A DNA stretch of 64,000 nucleotides from Hoplostethus atlanticus (taxonomy: Eukaryota > Chordata > Actinopteri > Trachichthyiformes > Trachichthyidae): the NCBI GenBank assembly GCA_034670405.1, contig JAXDDX010000023.1, positions 3,886,001 to 3,950,000 on the forward strand. The letters run 5' to 3'. The position numbers and the translations under genes are program-made. Within the stretch, counting starts at the first letter, position 1. The number at the start of each line of letters is the position of its first letter. The notes below the pieces were generated by a model. It did no database searches, was not told where the DNA came from, and saw only the letters and a list, made by a program, of their open reading frames with translations. This document shows, piece by piece, positions 26,201 through 38,051 of the stretch.

Positions 26201-28753
26201 GGCTCAAGTCAACTATTGTCATGTCAACAATTGCAGGTGAAAGTGATGTTTTTCACCTTTATGTTTATTGTTTGACATTCGGCAAAATTATTATTATTGT
26301 ATGTTTTTATTTTCACTGCTTAGCTTTTATTTTTTATTTTATTTTATTTTAGTAAATTAATTAAAACATCAGTCAGCACATTTTCTCCTCTTCGTTCTAT
26401 TCTGCAGCACAAAGTAGCTCTGTGCAGCTTTGTTTGTAAATGAAAACAACAGACACCAAAGAAACTCCTTTTGTTTAATTTCATTATTTCTGACCAAAAA
26501 CGCTTAAATATCAGTGAGTATATTCTCAGAAATAGAATCTTATGTGGAGCACTTAAAGGCAGCATCAGGCTCTGCTAGCCGAGAGAAAAACTCAATATGA
26601 AATGAAAAGCAAATGCTGGCAGCTTAAAGATGTAACGTAAAATATTGTATTGTATTGCATATTGTGAATCGGGAAAATATCTCCATCCACTTTCTAGCTG
26701 CTTCTCCGGGTCAGGCCCGTGGTGTGAAAATGTCGGTTTCAAATTTTTTAGGATATCTGAAAATATTGTGACATGATATTTTGTCTATTACCCACCGCAC
26801 GATACTTAATTTTGAGTTTTCCTATCAATGGACGCGTCCGTGTTGAGAGATGATGCTTATGTGTGTTGTGCCCACTCTAGTGCAGCGGGGCGTGAAGCTG
26901 CAGGAGCAGATAGTCATCGGCACCCCCGGCACCATGCTGGACTGGTGCTCCAAATTCAAGTTCATAGAACCCAAGAAGATCAGGGTGTTTGTGCTGGACG
27001 AGGCTGACGTCATGATCGCCACACAGGGTCACCAAGACCAGAGCATCCGCATTCAGAGGTCAGAATATGAATGGAAAAGAGACGAGTAATGGCGTCTTCA
27101 AAGCTGTATGATATTGTGTAAGCTGTCATCAAAATAGGACGATTGTGTTTCTACTCTGTAACTTGTTTTTCTCAAGATGGCGTCTGTGGACGTATAGCTT
27201 CAAACATAATCATTTGACCTTTTCCAAGTCCCACAGTCTCCCTAACTGTTGACCTTTGCCCTCTTATCGTCCCTGCCACCCAGGATGCTGCCTAAGAACT
27301 GCCAGATGCTGCTGTTCTCTGCCACCTTTGAGGAGAGTGTGTGGAGCTTTGCCCAGCGCATCGTGCCTGACCCCAACATCATTAAGTTGAAACGAGAGGA
27401 GGAGACGTTGGATACCATCAAACAGTACTATGTGCTTTGTAACTGCAAGGAGGAAAAGTTTCAAGCCCTGTGCAACCTCTACGGAGCCATCACTATCGCC
27501 CAGGCCATGATCTTCTGCCATGTGAGTCCACATATAAGGCCTGACATTGACTTTTGTCGAGGTGGTTGTCAATCAGGTCAGATTTCAGGTCAAGTTTTGT
27601 TGTTGAGCCTCTGTTCTATGCGGTCCAGACAAGGAAGACAGCAGGCTGGCTGGCAGGGGAGCTGTCCAGAGAAGGCCACCAGGTGGCGCTGCTCAGTGGA
27701 GAGATGCAGGTGGAGCAGAGGGCTGCCGTCATCGAACGCTTCAGGGATGGCAAGGAGAAGGTCCTGGTCACCACAAATGTTTGTGCACGAGGTACGCACC
27801 ATGTGCAGTTAGGAGGGTGGAGTCAATGTCATGCCATCATATGTCTGTTATTAGGGCTGCACAGATCAGGTTCTCTCATTCTGATAGCAGATTTTATTAA
27901 CAGTACTTCACATTGAAATTATGCATTTTACCCAGACCTTCTACTAACAAGGGCACATCATGCAAAAGTGCACAGCAAGCTTAAATAGTAAGATTCCAAT
28001 AGAGCACTGAGTTTAACAGATTGTTGTCATGGCTGCATGACACAGCTGGTCTATCATGTGTAAATAAATGATAGGTTTATCCAAACAGGGTAATTACATG
28101 TTAGTGTGCTTGATGAGGTGCTTATTCAACTGGCCCTGCTCTATATGATCATAGGCTGTGAAACTCAAAACACAACGTCACAAATTAACTGTCAATTTTC
28201 ATTCAATTTGAAACTTAAATCTTGAAACACTTTTTTTCTTTTTGATAGGGCAGTTGAAACAATCAATCACCGATGAACATTTATCAGCTGATTACGAGCG
28301 ATGGTTGATTGATTGGTGCACTACTAGCTGTTATACTTCAGTGCACAAGAAAGGAAAACTTGTTAACTATATCATGTGCACTAAAACTAAAATATCCAAT
28401 TGCATATGGCAAGAGCTTTATCAACACCTATTACATAGCAACACTATTTAAGTGTTATAAAAATGTGTGTGTCTACAGTATATAACAAAAAACACATACA
28501 TTTATTTTTTTTACATTCTGCCTCGTCCCACGTCTTGCATTCAGGTATCGACGTTGAGCAGGTTTCCGTGGTGATCAACTTTGACCTGCCAGTAGACAAG
28601 GACGGAAACCCAGACAATGAGACGTACCTGCACAGGATTGGCCGCACAGGGTCGATTTGGCAAACGGGGGCTGGCCATCAACATGGTGGACAGCAAATTC
28701 AGCATGAACATCCTCAACAGGATCCAAGAGCATTTCAGTAAGCCTAACAGCAG

Positions 28754-28795
<42 letters not shown>

Positions 28796-29040
28796 TCTCT
28801 CTCTCTTTGTCATAGCACAGATGTCAGTAAGCCCAACAGTTGGTGCCAGAGCTTATATAAAAAAAAACATTGACTCATTTCAGGGAGATGGTGTGTCTCA
28901 AATCGACTAATGACTTGTGTGCCATCTGTCAGCCCTTTACATGAACCTCACCATTTCCCGTGGTCTCTCCCTCTACAGATAAGAAAATTGAAAAACTAGA
29001 CGCAGATGATCTGGATGAAATTGAGAAAATCGGCAGCTAA
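23206..29040 (+). CDS. ddx19: DDX19 DEAD-box RNA helicase (12 exons, frameshift in exon 11)
   Basis: ATP-dependent RNA helicase of the nuclear-pore cytoplasmic face; with Gle1 and Nup214 it strips export factors from mRNPs (family knowledge). Exons: 23206-23262, 23672-23711, 23819-23908, 24051-24186, 24741-24833, 24910-25012, 25873-25987, 26881-27058, 27284-27521, 27629-27791, 28545-28737, 28979-29040. All phases agree. The N-terminus [19 protein letters not shown] is the DDX19 signature. Motifs: Q (GFNRPSKIQ, 120-128), I (SGTGKT, 149-154), Ia (PTYELA, 179-184), Ib (TPGT, 226-229), II (DEAD, 251-254), III (SAT, 283-285), IV (IFCH|TRK), V ([10 protein letters not shown]), VI (HRIGRTG, 434-440). 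Inside motif VI one extra G (28649-28651) shifts the frame; without it the conserved end FGKRGLA...DEIEKIGS follows, about 488 aa in all. Every other exon is intact, so an assembly error is likelier than decay. Confidence 0.95.
24187..28978 (+). other. Longer introns of ddx19
   Basis: Introns above 300 bp: 23263-23671, 24187-24740, 25013-25872, 25988-26880, 27792-28544. The first of these lies before this span. Intron 4 has a fish repeat word at 24507-24542 (AAAGTGCCCTTGAGCAAGAC). Intron 7 near 26680 has CCATCCACTTTCTAGCTGCTTCTCC-like text typical of a common fish repeat tail. Intron 11 (28738-28978) carries a CA microsatellite at 28756-28791. No embedded small RNA gene was recognised. Confidence 0.55.
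28649..28651 (+). other. ddx19: One-base frameshift in ddx19 motif VI
   Basis: The exon reads CGC ACA GGG TCG ATT TGG, where the family needs Arg-Thr-Gly-Arg-Phe-Gly. Three Gs stand where two restore the conserved frame, and downstream phase into exon 12 fits only with one base fewer. As written the protein would diverge right after HRIGRTG. No plausible intron fits: a GT follows, but the nearest usable AG would leave about 45 bp. Confidence 0.85.
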
Positions 29041-29264
29041 AGAGAACGGCGTGATCGCGTGAAGGACGCCGACCCAACTTCCCCTTCCACCCTCTCCAAG
29101 GACTGTACGCTCCTACAGTGTTTTATGCTTTTATTTTTTTAGTCGTCAGAGGAAAGAGCAAAGCCACAAACATGGCATATGTTTACACGTGGATAGGTCT
29201 CCTATCAGATGGGTGTTTTTTAAGTCTCTGGAACATACCCTGTTTCACTCTTTGTACTTCTCTA

Positions 29265-29270
29265 AATAAA
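29265..29270 (+). promoter_or_regulatory. ddx19 poly(A) signal
   Basis: AATAAA 225 bases after the stop, the first canonical signal downstream. Confidence 0.65.
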
Positions 29271-29299
29271 GTCTTTAAGTTTCTCGCTGTGTATCGTGA

Positions 29300-31350
29300 T
29301 GCTCCAAAAGCAGGCGTAGTCGGCTGTTTTACTGTGCACATGTGGCTATACAAACTTTTTGGCGCTTGCTTTAGTGGTGGCATGATACAAGCTGTTACTG
29401 TTCTCAGACTTTAATGTTTGTTTTGAATATTAACAAGAGCCTAAACGAGAAAAGAACCATTCCTATGTGCCACAATGTTGCTAGTTTTAAAGAATAGTAA
29501 CATACTATAACTGAATGTAACTATATCCTGCAAGCTGTTACAGCATTTTTCATGCTCTATCGTGACTACCAAAACTCAAGAGTACAAAGGGTGAATTTGG
29601 GTATGCTGCACCGAGTAGTAGTTTGATTTTTAATCATTAAGGGGACATTGTTGAGATGGTTATGTTTGGGTTTAAAGGGTCTATGCAAACATATCAACCT
29701 GTGATAACTATTTTCAAATACTATCAACCTTTATTCACAATGACAGAACTTCATCCTGAAATAACCTCAGTTTTAGCATCAGGGTTTGTAGTTAAATGCC
29801 AAATAGGCTACCTAGAGGGATAATGGACTACTCATTTCAAGTCGTGGACATTTAGATATTTCCTATGTTCAGTCAGTGTCCATCGGTGGACATCCATGCA
29901 TCATCTCACAAGCATATATATTTTTTATGAGTTTAGGAACTATTAATACCATTGACTGGCTTTGTGCTGGTACTGAGCAGTAATTTGGCTTTTTTCATCT
30001 CCATCTCTTAAAACCCTGTTTTAGACTTTATTCAAAATGTGGCCATTAAGGTCTGATGTGATCAATTTCCCTTGTGTCTCACTGTCCCGCACAATCTTTT
30101 GAATCAGGGTCTCTAGTTTGACTTCTGTACAGCTACATCCTTCACCCAGGCTGTGCCGTCATTCTTAAGGTTTGTGAGGTGAAAAATTACACAATGCCTT
30201 CCTCAAGTGCATTTTATATATATATATATATTATTGATATTCAAAGACATTGGGCTTAATATTCTGATGAACACTTGAAAGTTTGATCATATATTGAATT
30301 ATGGACATCTTTAGGATGTGTGAATTATCTATCTGCAAACCAAATGCTGATTTGACTTGACCGCAGGACCTATGCCAATTAGATTCACTGTGTTACTCTA
30401 ACATGGTCGCATGGACAGAAAACCTGTACTTGTATTTGAAACATATGGTCAGAGAAACAATGTGTGGCTGAATGATTGACTGTCACTTCTAAGAAGTGCA
30501 AAAACATTCCTTTTGAGGTTCAATTTTGATACACGCAGCACTTCATGTTCACAGTGAGCCTAAATCACGTAACAATTTATTAATGGGTGACTGCATCAAA
30601 TTAAGGAAACAGTGTGATGACTAGTGCATTTGATTAATGCATTGGAACATTAAGGGCAATGATTGGTCCATCTGAACCTTCTGCAAACATCTGGCTCGCA
30701 CTGGCATTGAGAAGCATGCTAGTGCCTGTCTGGTTTAATGGACTGTTAGTGGGACAACCAGTACACTCAATGAGCAGATGCAGCCAAATTGTGAGAAAAT
30801 GAGATTGTGCTCAAGATCCAATAGAATAGTAAACATGTCTTTGGGGTACAGAAGCAGTGTATGCAGTTTCATGTGGACATTTGGATGTATACTGTGAGTG
30901 GAGTGAGTTCTGAGTGCACTTTGTTGATCCATAATGTAATACCACTGTATGAGACAGCCATGGACGCACACAGCAGCTTTGGCTACAGGATTTAACACTC
31001 CTCCACATTTTGTATACCTTGTTTGATAATTGTCATAACCTACCAAAAACAGTTCCTAAATGGATACATTAGATTAGGAGTAATATTGCCTAACCAAGCA
31101 AGTTGTCTTGTCACATGGTCTTGCATAGACATTATGACCGGTTGAAGGTGTGTTGGATTCTGTAGCTGAGCTGCGTTCATGGACACAGTCATGTATTTCT
31201 GAATATGTTGAATTAAAAGAACATATAGGTATTCATCTGTCTAATGCTTATCTGTGTATTTCAATACGGCCAATAATGACTCCATGACATTGAGTTTGAA
31301 AGGCTTAGGAACTGGTCAGTACGTAAACATACAACGATACATATAAAAAC
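29300..31350. other. Convergent intergenic region ddx19 / pusl1
   Basis: About 2 kb of AT-rich sequence between the two poly(A) signals. A TA run lies at 30216-30231. No gene or clear repeat boundary recognised. Confidence 0.6.
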
Positions 31351-31356
31351 TTTATT
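31351..31356 (-). promoter_or_regulatory. pusl1 poly(A) signal
   Basis: TTTATT on the plus strand, that is AATAAA on the minus strand, about 50 bases beyond the pusl1 stop codon. Confidence 0.65.
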
Positions 31357-31404
31357 ACGTTCAGTGCATACAATAGCATGAATGAACACAATGTTTAGGC
31401 AGTC

Positions 31405-34295
31405 CTAGTCTTCTGGGTTTCCACTGGAGGGAAGCAGCGCCTCGGGGGTCTGCTGTGAAAGCTGCAGATCTGGGGAGGACAGAGGAAGGTGGAAAACTGC
31501 AAACATGTCTATATACCCTAACCCTGGACAAAATAATGGAAACACCACATGAAAAAGGACTAAGTCAAAATTACAAATGCAGCTACATAAGCGAGTCATG
31601 AAGTTGAATGCCAGTTGGCAGTATGTCAGCTTCATTCAGCCCCCCTCACCTGTCTCTCTGTAGTCCACCCTTGTTAGGAAGAGGCCGTGGGCCGGCGCAA
31701 CCAGTCCCTGGGGGTAGGCCCGAGAGTCCCGGGCCTCCAGCAGCTCTTTCAGCTGAGGGGTGGTGAGCCGTCCCTGGCCCACCGCCACCAGAGCCCCTGT
31801 CATCCTCCGCACCTGGGACAAGGGTCAGCTACTGGTTAGAGCCACAGAGCTGATAGTATTTACTAACTGAAAATAGTTGACTGAAGGTTGCACTATGCAT
31901 GTGGGAAATGATGAAAGGGCCACTTTATACTGAATAATCAGTATTTCTCAGTAATCACTGTAGGTGGCACCATTTACTCACCATGCACTGCAGCAGCATC
32001 ACATGTCCATACATTGAACAGAAAAACACCATGAATCTTACTGTGATATTCAGGGAAATAAGACAACACTAACCTGCTTATAGAGAAAAGACCTGCTTTT
32101 AAAGGTCAGCTCCCAGAACTGAATCTCTCTGAGAAAGAAGACGACACAAATGTTAAACACTAAATGTGCCACTATTATTATTATTATTATCACAAATTAT
32201 TAGCATACACAATGCATGTAATAACAATATGTATAGCTGATAAACCAACATCACAAATCACAGATGTGTTTCATTATGTTGCCCTCTTATTTAGAAGATT
32301 ACAAGCATATTCAAACCACATCACAGCAATAACATCAAGCCCTGAAGGCATGACAGTCTATTTGGCATCAGTGACTGAATGTGCCAAACAAAAGAAAGGT
32401 TAAATATTGCCACAGGGGTTGAAGTGTCACTTCAAAATCAAAATATAATCTGGAACATCTCTCAGGCACACATGGACAGCCATGAAGTCAAAATGTCAAA
32501 ATGACCTATTTTCTTCTTTTCCACAGGTACCGCTGTCTCTGTTGCTTAGTAAAATCAAGTAAAAGTAAGTAAAATCAAATCTAGTCTCGAAAAGTGTGAC
32601 TTGCGAAGTGACTTAACAGATGGCACTGATTTTGCCGGTCTAATCTCCTCAGGCAGGTTGTCCAAAAGCCTATGGGCCCAAATGGTAAAGGGCCGATCAC
32701 GACTCCAGGATGGTCAGGAGGACGCCTGAGGAGCTCAGGCTGCACTGCAGCTCTTCAGGGGTTAAAAGATCTGTGATGCAGCTAGGAGCCATAGGAAGCC
32801 AAGCATTGAAAGTAATCAGTCGTTCATCTGAACTAAAACAGAAATGTGTCTCATGTCTATTCTGTGTTAAGACATGTCTCTCCCTTAGCTCTGTTTTGTT
32901 CTCATGCTTGCCTCACAGTGTGGACAGAGGATGCTCCTACCAATCCAGAGTTGGAGGCTGATGTGACATTCATGCTTACGCCAGACATCAGATAGAGCCC
33001 ATCTCCTCCTCCTCCATGCTGAATACGCCACCGCAGCTTAGGCCCAATAGGATTATACTTAATGCCAGAGAAAATATGAATCTAGTTTTCTGCAATATGA
33101 CATTAAGTTTCACTCTTTTCTCGTGTATGTTGTTGCACCAACTGAACCACAGCAGCCCTCCTTTTCCCAAAACCGATTGGCCGACAGACCTTCGGTTTTG
33201 GGGAGAAAAGGAGTGAACTGAGCAAAAGGGAACATGGTGAGAATTGTGTCAAATGCAAATTTGACTCAGCGCTTGCTGTCTGATTACATTTTCTATGTGA
33301 AGAGTGCAGAGAGTTTTTATACAGCACTGCTGTTGGCTAGTGGACTCTGGGCGAGGGACAAGATGTTTAGATCTGGGTCCAGAAAGCAAGTGTTTCATGT
33401 TGCTCCCATGTTGTGTGCATCTGTGTGTCTGTCTGCAATCGTTCAACTAGACACACATGCACACACACAGACAAGTATTAATAGATACAAAATATACTCT
33501 ATCGTGATCTATTGTCTTTAAGGTACATCTGCATTTTGGTTTCTCCTGCTCTGTGTCCAGGTGATTCCTGTCTGATAGAGAGTTTGATGGGGGGATGATG
33601 GATGATTGGCTGCCTGCTGTGTTGTGAGGAGTCTAATACAATTAACATCATTTCCATGCCTGGACATCTAAAACTGGTTTGATCGACTATGTAAGTGCAA
33701 TTACGCTCAACCTATGCCAGCACAAAGCTCTGGAATGTTCACTCATGTTTGACCGGCTATGCAATCAATCAAGAGCAATGAGATCAAACATCCTATTTTC
33801 TTCCCTGTTGAATCGAGAGCAGGAAACTCAGTTTGGTCTCACACACACCCTGTTTGTGGAATAAAAAATGTAGTTCAACCTTTGGATCTTCAATAATTCA
33901 TTGCCCGGTTTCCCCTCGTTTTATCACTGTTACTTAGAATAGTGACCCTCATAAAAAAATAAACACACAGCTCGACTGCAGGCCCTCTATAGGAGACTAA
34001 AGTTTGCCCACATTTGATAGGGATTTTTTTTTAAAGAGTAAAACATGCCTGTGCATATCAGAGTAGTCAGTGAAGTATGAAATACGGTACAGCTTCGTAA
34101 CCCCGATGCTCATGCTTGCACATACACCATGTGTGTTAAGGGACTATGTGACATTTATTCTGAGAGCCACCTACCCAGGTCCATATTGTGCACCATATTG
34201 TCAGGGTAAATAATTAATGCCCATGAAAGTGGCATTTGGCACGTAGAACGACCCCCATGGACATGTAATCTTCCAACGCTCACATGCCCTGCTCT

Positions 34296-34381
<86 letters not shown>

Positions 34382-37300
34382 CCATCTCTGCTATGGATGA
34401 TGTTCGGTCCTCATTGTCTAAGATACATACATGCGCAACACACACAAAAAAAACAATATTGCTACGTACAGTTGCTGTTCCACAAAGCTAAACGTTTTGG
34501 TGTAACTGTAGATCACTGGTCCGTCTATCTGAACATAGAGTTTACCTGTGGAAGTGTGTGTCTACAAAGGCGCTGCCCGGCTCTATGCTGGCCACCTCCA
34601 GGGTTTTGACGGGGTGTTTAAACGGCATGTCGGAACTGAAAGCCCTGAAGCTGCTGAAGTCATGAGTTCCCACCAGCAGGGCGGCAGCCTCACGCATGGC
34701 TCCCACATCCAGCCCCCTGTCGATAGATCGATAGATAGATACTTTATTGGTCCCCAGGGGGGACATTTCTGGGGCAGCACAGGAAGAAGAGGCTTTCAAG
34801 CGACAGTGGGGAGAAGTTGCCCCTGGATGCTGATCAGGGGTTAAGTTTTGCAATTTTCTCATTGATGGTCAAGGTTAGGATTGTAGATGGACAAGCTGAT
34901 GTTTAGTCAGCGCTCATGGGAAACTTCACTACAGAGCGAGCAAAAAATAATAACATGGTTACATTTTCCATAATCAATGATCACAAAAACCAAGCATTTC
35001 TTTTGGGTGTGAAGGCATGAGGCAAGTGGTGAGGTTAAGAAGTTTCTCAGTGTGACATTCAACCTGGCTAGGAAGTGGCCTGCCGGGGTGAAAGAGCACA
35101 AACTGAGGAGTTATACACAATCCATACTAAGTTGGATTGGGACACAGGTATCCAGGCCTCCGTGTTCCTGCCTCCAAAGCTGAGTAATTTATTCATTGAC
35201 TTATGTAATATAAATCGCTTCGCTGGGTCGAAGCTTTTGAAGGACGGAGCCACGTGAGAGAGTGAAGCATGCCAACCACAGCCACGTTCGAGGGGGAAAG
35301 ACTCCCAGCGCTCGAATTCTCCACAGTACCATCAGAGTGTCACGACTTAAATATGATCTGACAGAGAGGGAGGGAGACATGGTGAGCAGTGTTTTTAGTG
35401 TTGTACTAATTAAAGTCCTGAACATGAAAGTTAGATATGAACGAGGATGAGGGAGGGCACTGCAAAAAATGCCCATCTTAACAGCTCATGAAGATGTAAA
35501 AATATGTGAGGATTTCAAGAATTTTCTTTCAAGAGAATGTCACTGGATTTAAAAACACATTCTTGAAAAATGTGAAACCACATTGGAAAACAAGGGAAAT
35601 AATCTCACCCCGGTGGCATTTTCTTGCCCACATTTGCAGAGAAGTTCTAAGACTCAAAACACCATTAAATGAATTGTTAAGATGGGCATTTTTTGCAGTG
35701 GGAGAGATGCAGAGAGAGAAGAGGCGTGATGACGAGAGAAGGGAGAGGCAGATCAAAGAGAGAAAGGAAAGAGGCTGAGGGAGAGATGCTCAGGGGTGGA
35801 AGGAAGAGATGGACGGGGGAAAAGGAGAGAGGGACACCGAGGCAAAGAGGGGACAGACAGAGGGAAAGGAGAAATGGAGAGGGCGACAGTAAACCAGACC
35901 GGAGAGAAGCAGAAAGGGAGACAGAGAGAGAGAGAGAGAGAGTCAGGGAAATGTGCGTGGGTGATGTTCTGCATCTGTATAAGCCCGCAGCTTATCTTGC
36001 CCTACTTTTCCCAAAAGTGAAGAGAGAAGAGAAGAGCACACAAACGTTGCTCTCTGAAATCTTCTTTTCATGCTCCCTCCTTCCAATCACCGCTAAGAGA
36101 GCATCGTCCGAGCTACCGGGCATGTACTAGTCCATCTCTCCCTCTGTTTCTCTCCTCCCCTCCTTTGTTTGTTTTGCCATGTCAGCTCAGATAAACAACT
36201 TGGACTGGCCCTAATTTGCAGCTCTCGCATGGCACGTGTGGATTATTCATGTGTTTAATGCTCCATTGTCTCAGCGAGTCGGCATGAGCTTATTGTATGA
36301 GTGTGTGTGTGTGTGGACATACTTGTTAGTTTCCTCTAGGCTTGATTATTATTGTAGAAAGGAAATCAACACACACATGTAGCAGTGCTGCAGAAGGGAG
36401 GCGGGGATGGATGAAAGGAGAGATGGAGTGAATGAAGGGGGGTTGTATAATATGGGATAACTCACGTGTTGCGGAGACCCCAGCACAGATCGCAGTCGGT
36501 GAGGGGGAGCTGAGACGGATGGGAGATTCCCGGGGCTATCCGGTAGACGTAGGTCCGAGACTGGGCACGGAAACGGGCGTGGAAATCATCAGGCACGCGG
36601 TAGGCGCGAGTGATCCTGGCGGGGTGAAAGTGGAACAGTTGGTGGAATCAAAGCAGACATCCATCCAGTCCTGGAAACCTACAGGCTAACCTACACGATT
36701 GCCTTTTTGACTTGGCTAAACTGTTGGGAAGGTTACAAGTCAATCAAAACATTATACATGCTTTCAGGGAGCTCTGAATTTATGAATGTGTGCCCATTTC
36801 TAATTCACAGTATCCATTAATACAATATCCATTCAAACAGATACCCTGCATGAAATACGTCTTCTGTAATCATACTGGTAGTCACTTAAAAAGCACAGCA
36901 AAATGACTGAAACCAAAAGCAAAGAGTCCATTGAATGTTTGAAGTCTGTTGAATGTTGAATAAAACAACACCACTGATCCTTCTTCTATGCTTTTTCAAA
37001 CCCTGACTCTTTTTTCTTCAGATTGAACCAGTCTCCAAAGGGGAAGGGCATTAATACCCTCATTTATTTAGTGCCAACAAGTTACTGCCAGCAAGAAAAC
37101 CACTGCAAAGTCACCGTCCAAAATGCCACCTGTTAGAGCTTTTCTCACAAAAGTATTGTCATAACACTAAAAGGGCTCTAAATGTCACTGCCAAGAGCCC
37201 TGAGGGGCCAAGGGCTTACGCTAACACAGTTAGCATCACAACAGAATCAAAGGACGGGGCTCATTTGATGTGATTCCAGCAGGGGCAGGGCTAACATGGG

Positions 37301-38008
37301 CCACTTCCTCTATCTGTACATGCACAGGCTGCATACACAGGGATGGATTATATAGTATTACTACTTTCTTCCATCCTGGCTCTGTGTGGGGTCTTACAGT
37401 AGAGACACAAGAGTGTCAGTGGCATTACTGAGGAAAGATTGAATCCTTTTGATGTTTTTTGATGTTGCTGAAATCTTGAACTTCAACATGAGGGGTTTGA
37501 ATTTTTTGGCTGGGCTGTTAAGTTAGTCATAATACATCCACAGGAGCTAGACAAAGTAAAGTACATTGGGAAGGGAGAAGTAGTCCAAACTCAACATTTC
37601 TTGACAAAAAGAGAGAGAAAGAATATTTATATGTGGTAGAGAGACTTGGAGAGAGAGAGTCACTTCTTGTTTTATATCGGCCGAGAGCGGTGCCCATCAT
37701 CTCCCGTCATTCACCTGTCATGCATGTATCCTCCATTAATATTACAGCAGTTGTTGCAGCCTATTCACTTTCAATGGTGTAAATTCTAACTGAGCAGCGA
37801 ACACAAAGCTCATGCCTCTCGATGCCAGGCTGCAGGGCTGTTCTTTGCACCTTCTCACTTCAATAAGGAAGCTCAAGTCATACAGTGAAAAGTGGGTAAT
37901 GTTTAATGCTTGCGTCTGTAAACTGAAAGAACAAAGACCAGCAGCCGGCTGTGTCACTTCAGTGGATGTGGCTGTACAAAGGATACTAGCACCTCATAGT
38001 GTTTGTGT

Positions 38009-38051
<43 letters not shown>

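Noticed and set aside
28651-28695. A tiny intron to explain the ddx19 frameshift
   Set aside because: About 45 bp is too short for a vertebrate intron and it would remove conserved residues [12 protein letters not shown] that are present in the sequence.
35693-36130. 145-codon Arg/Glu-rich plus frame
   Set aside because: Product of the purine-rich GA tract; no hydrophobic core or conserved motif.
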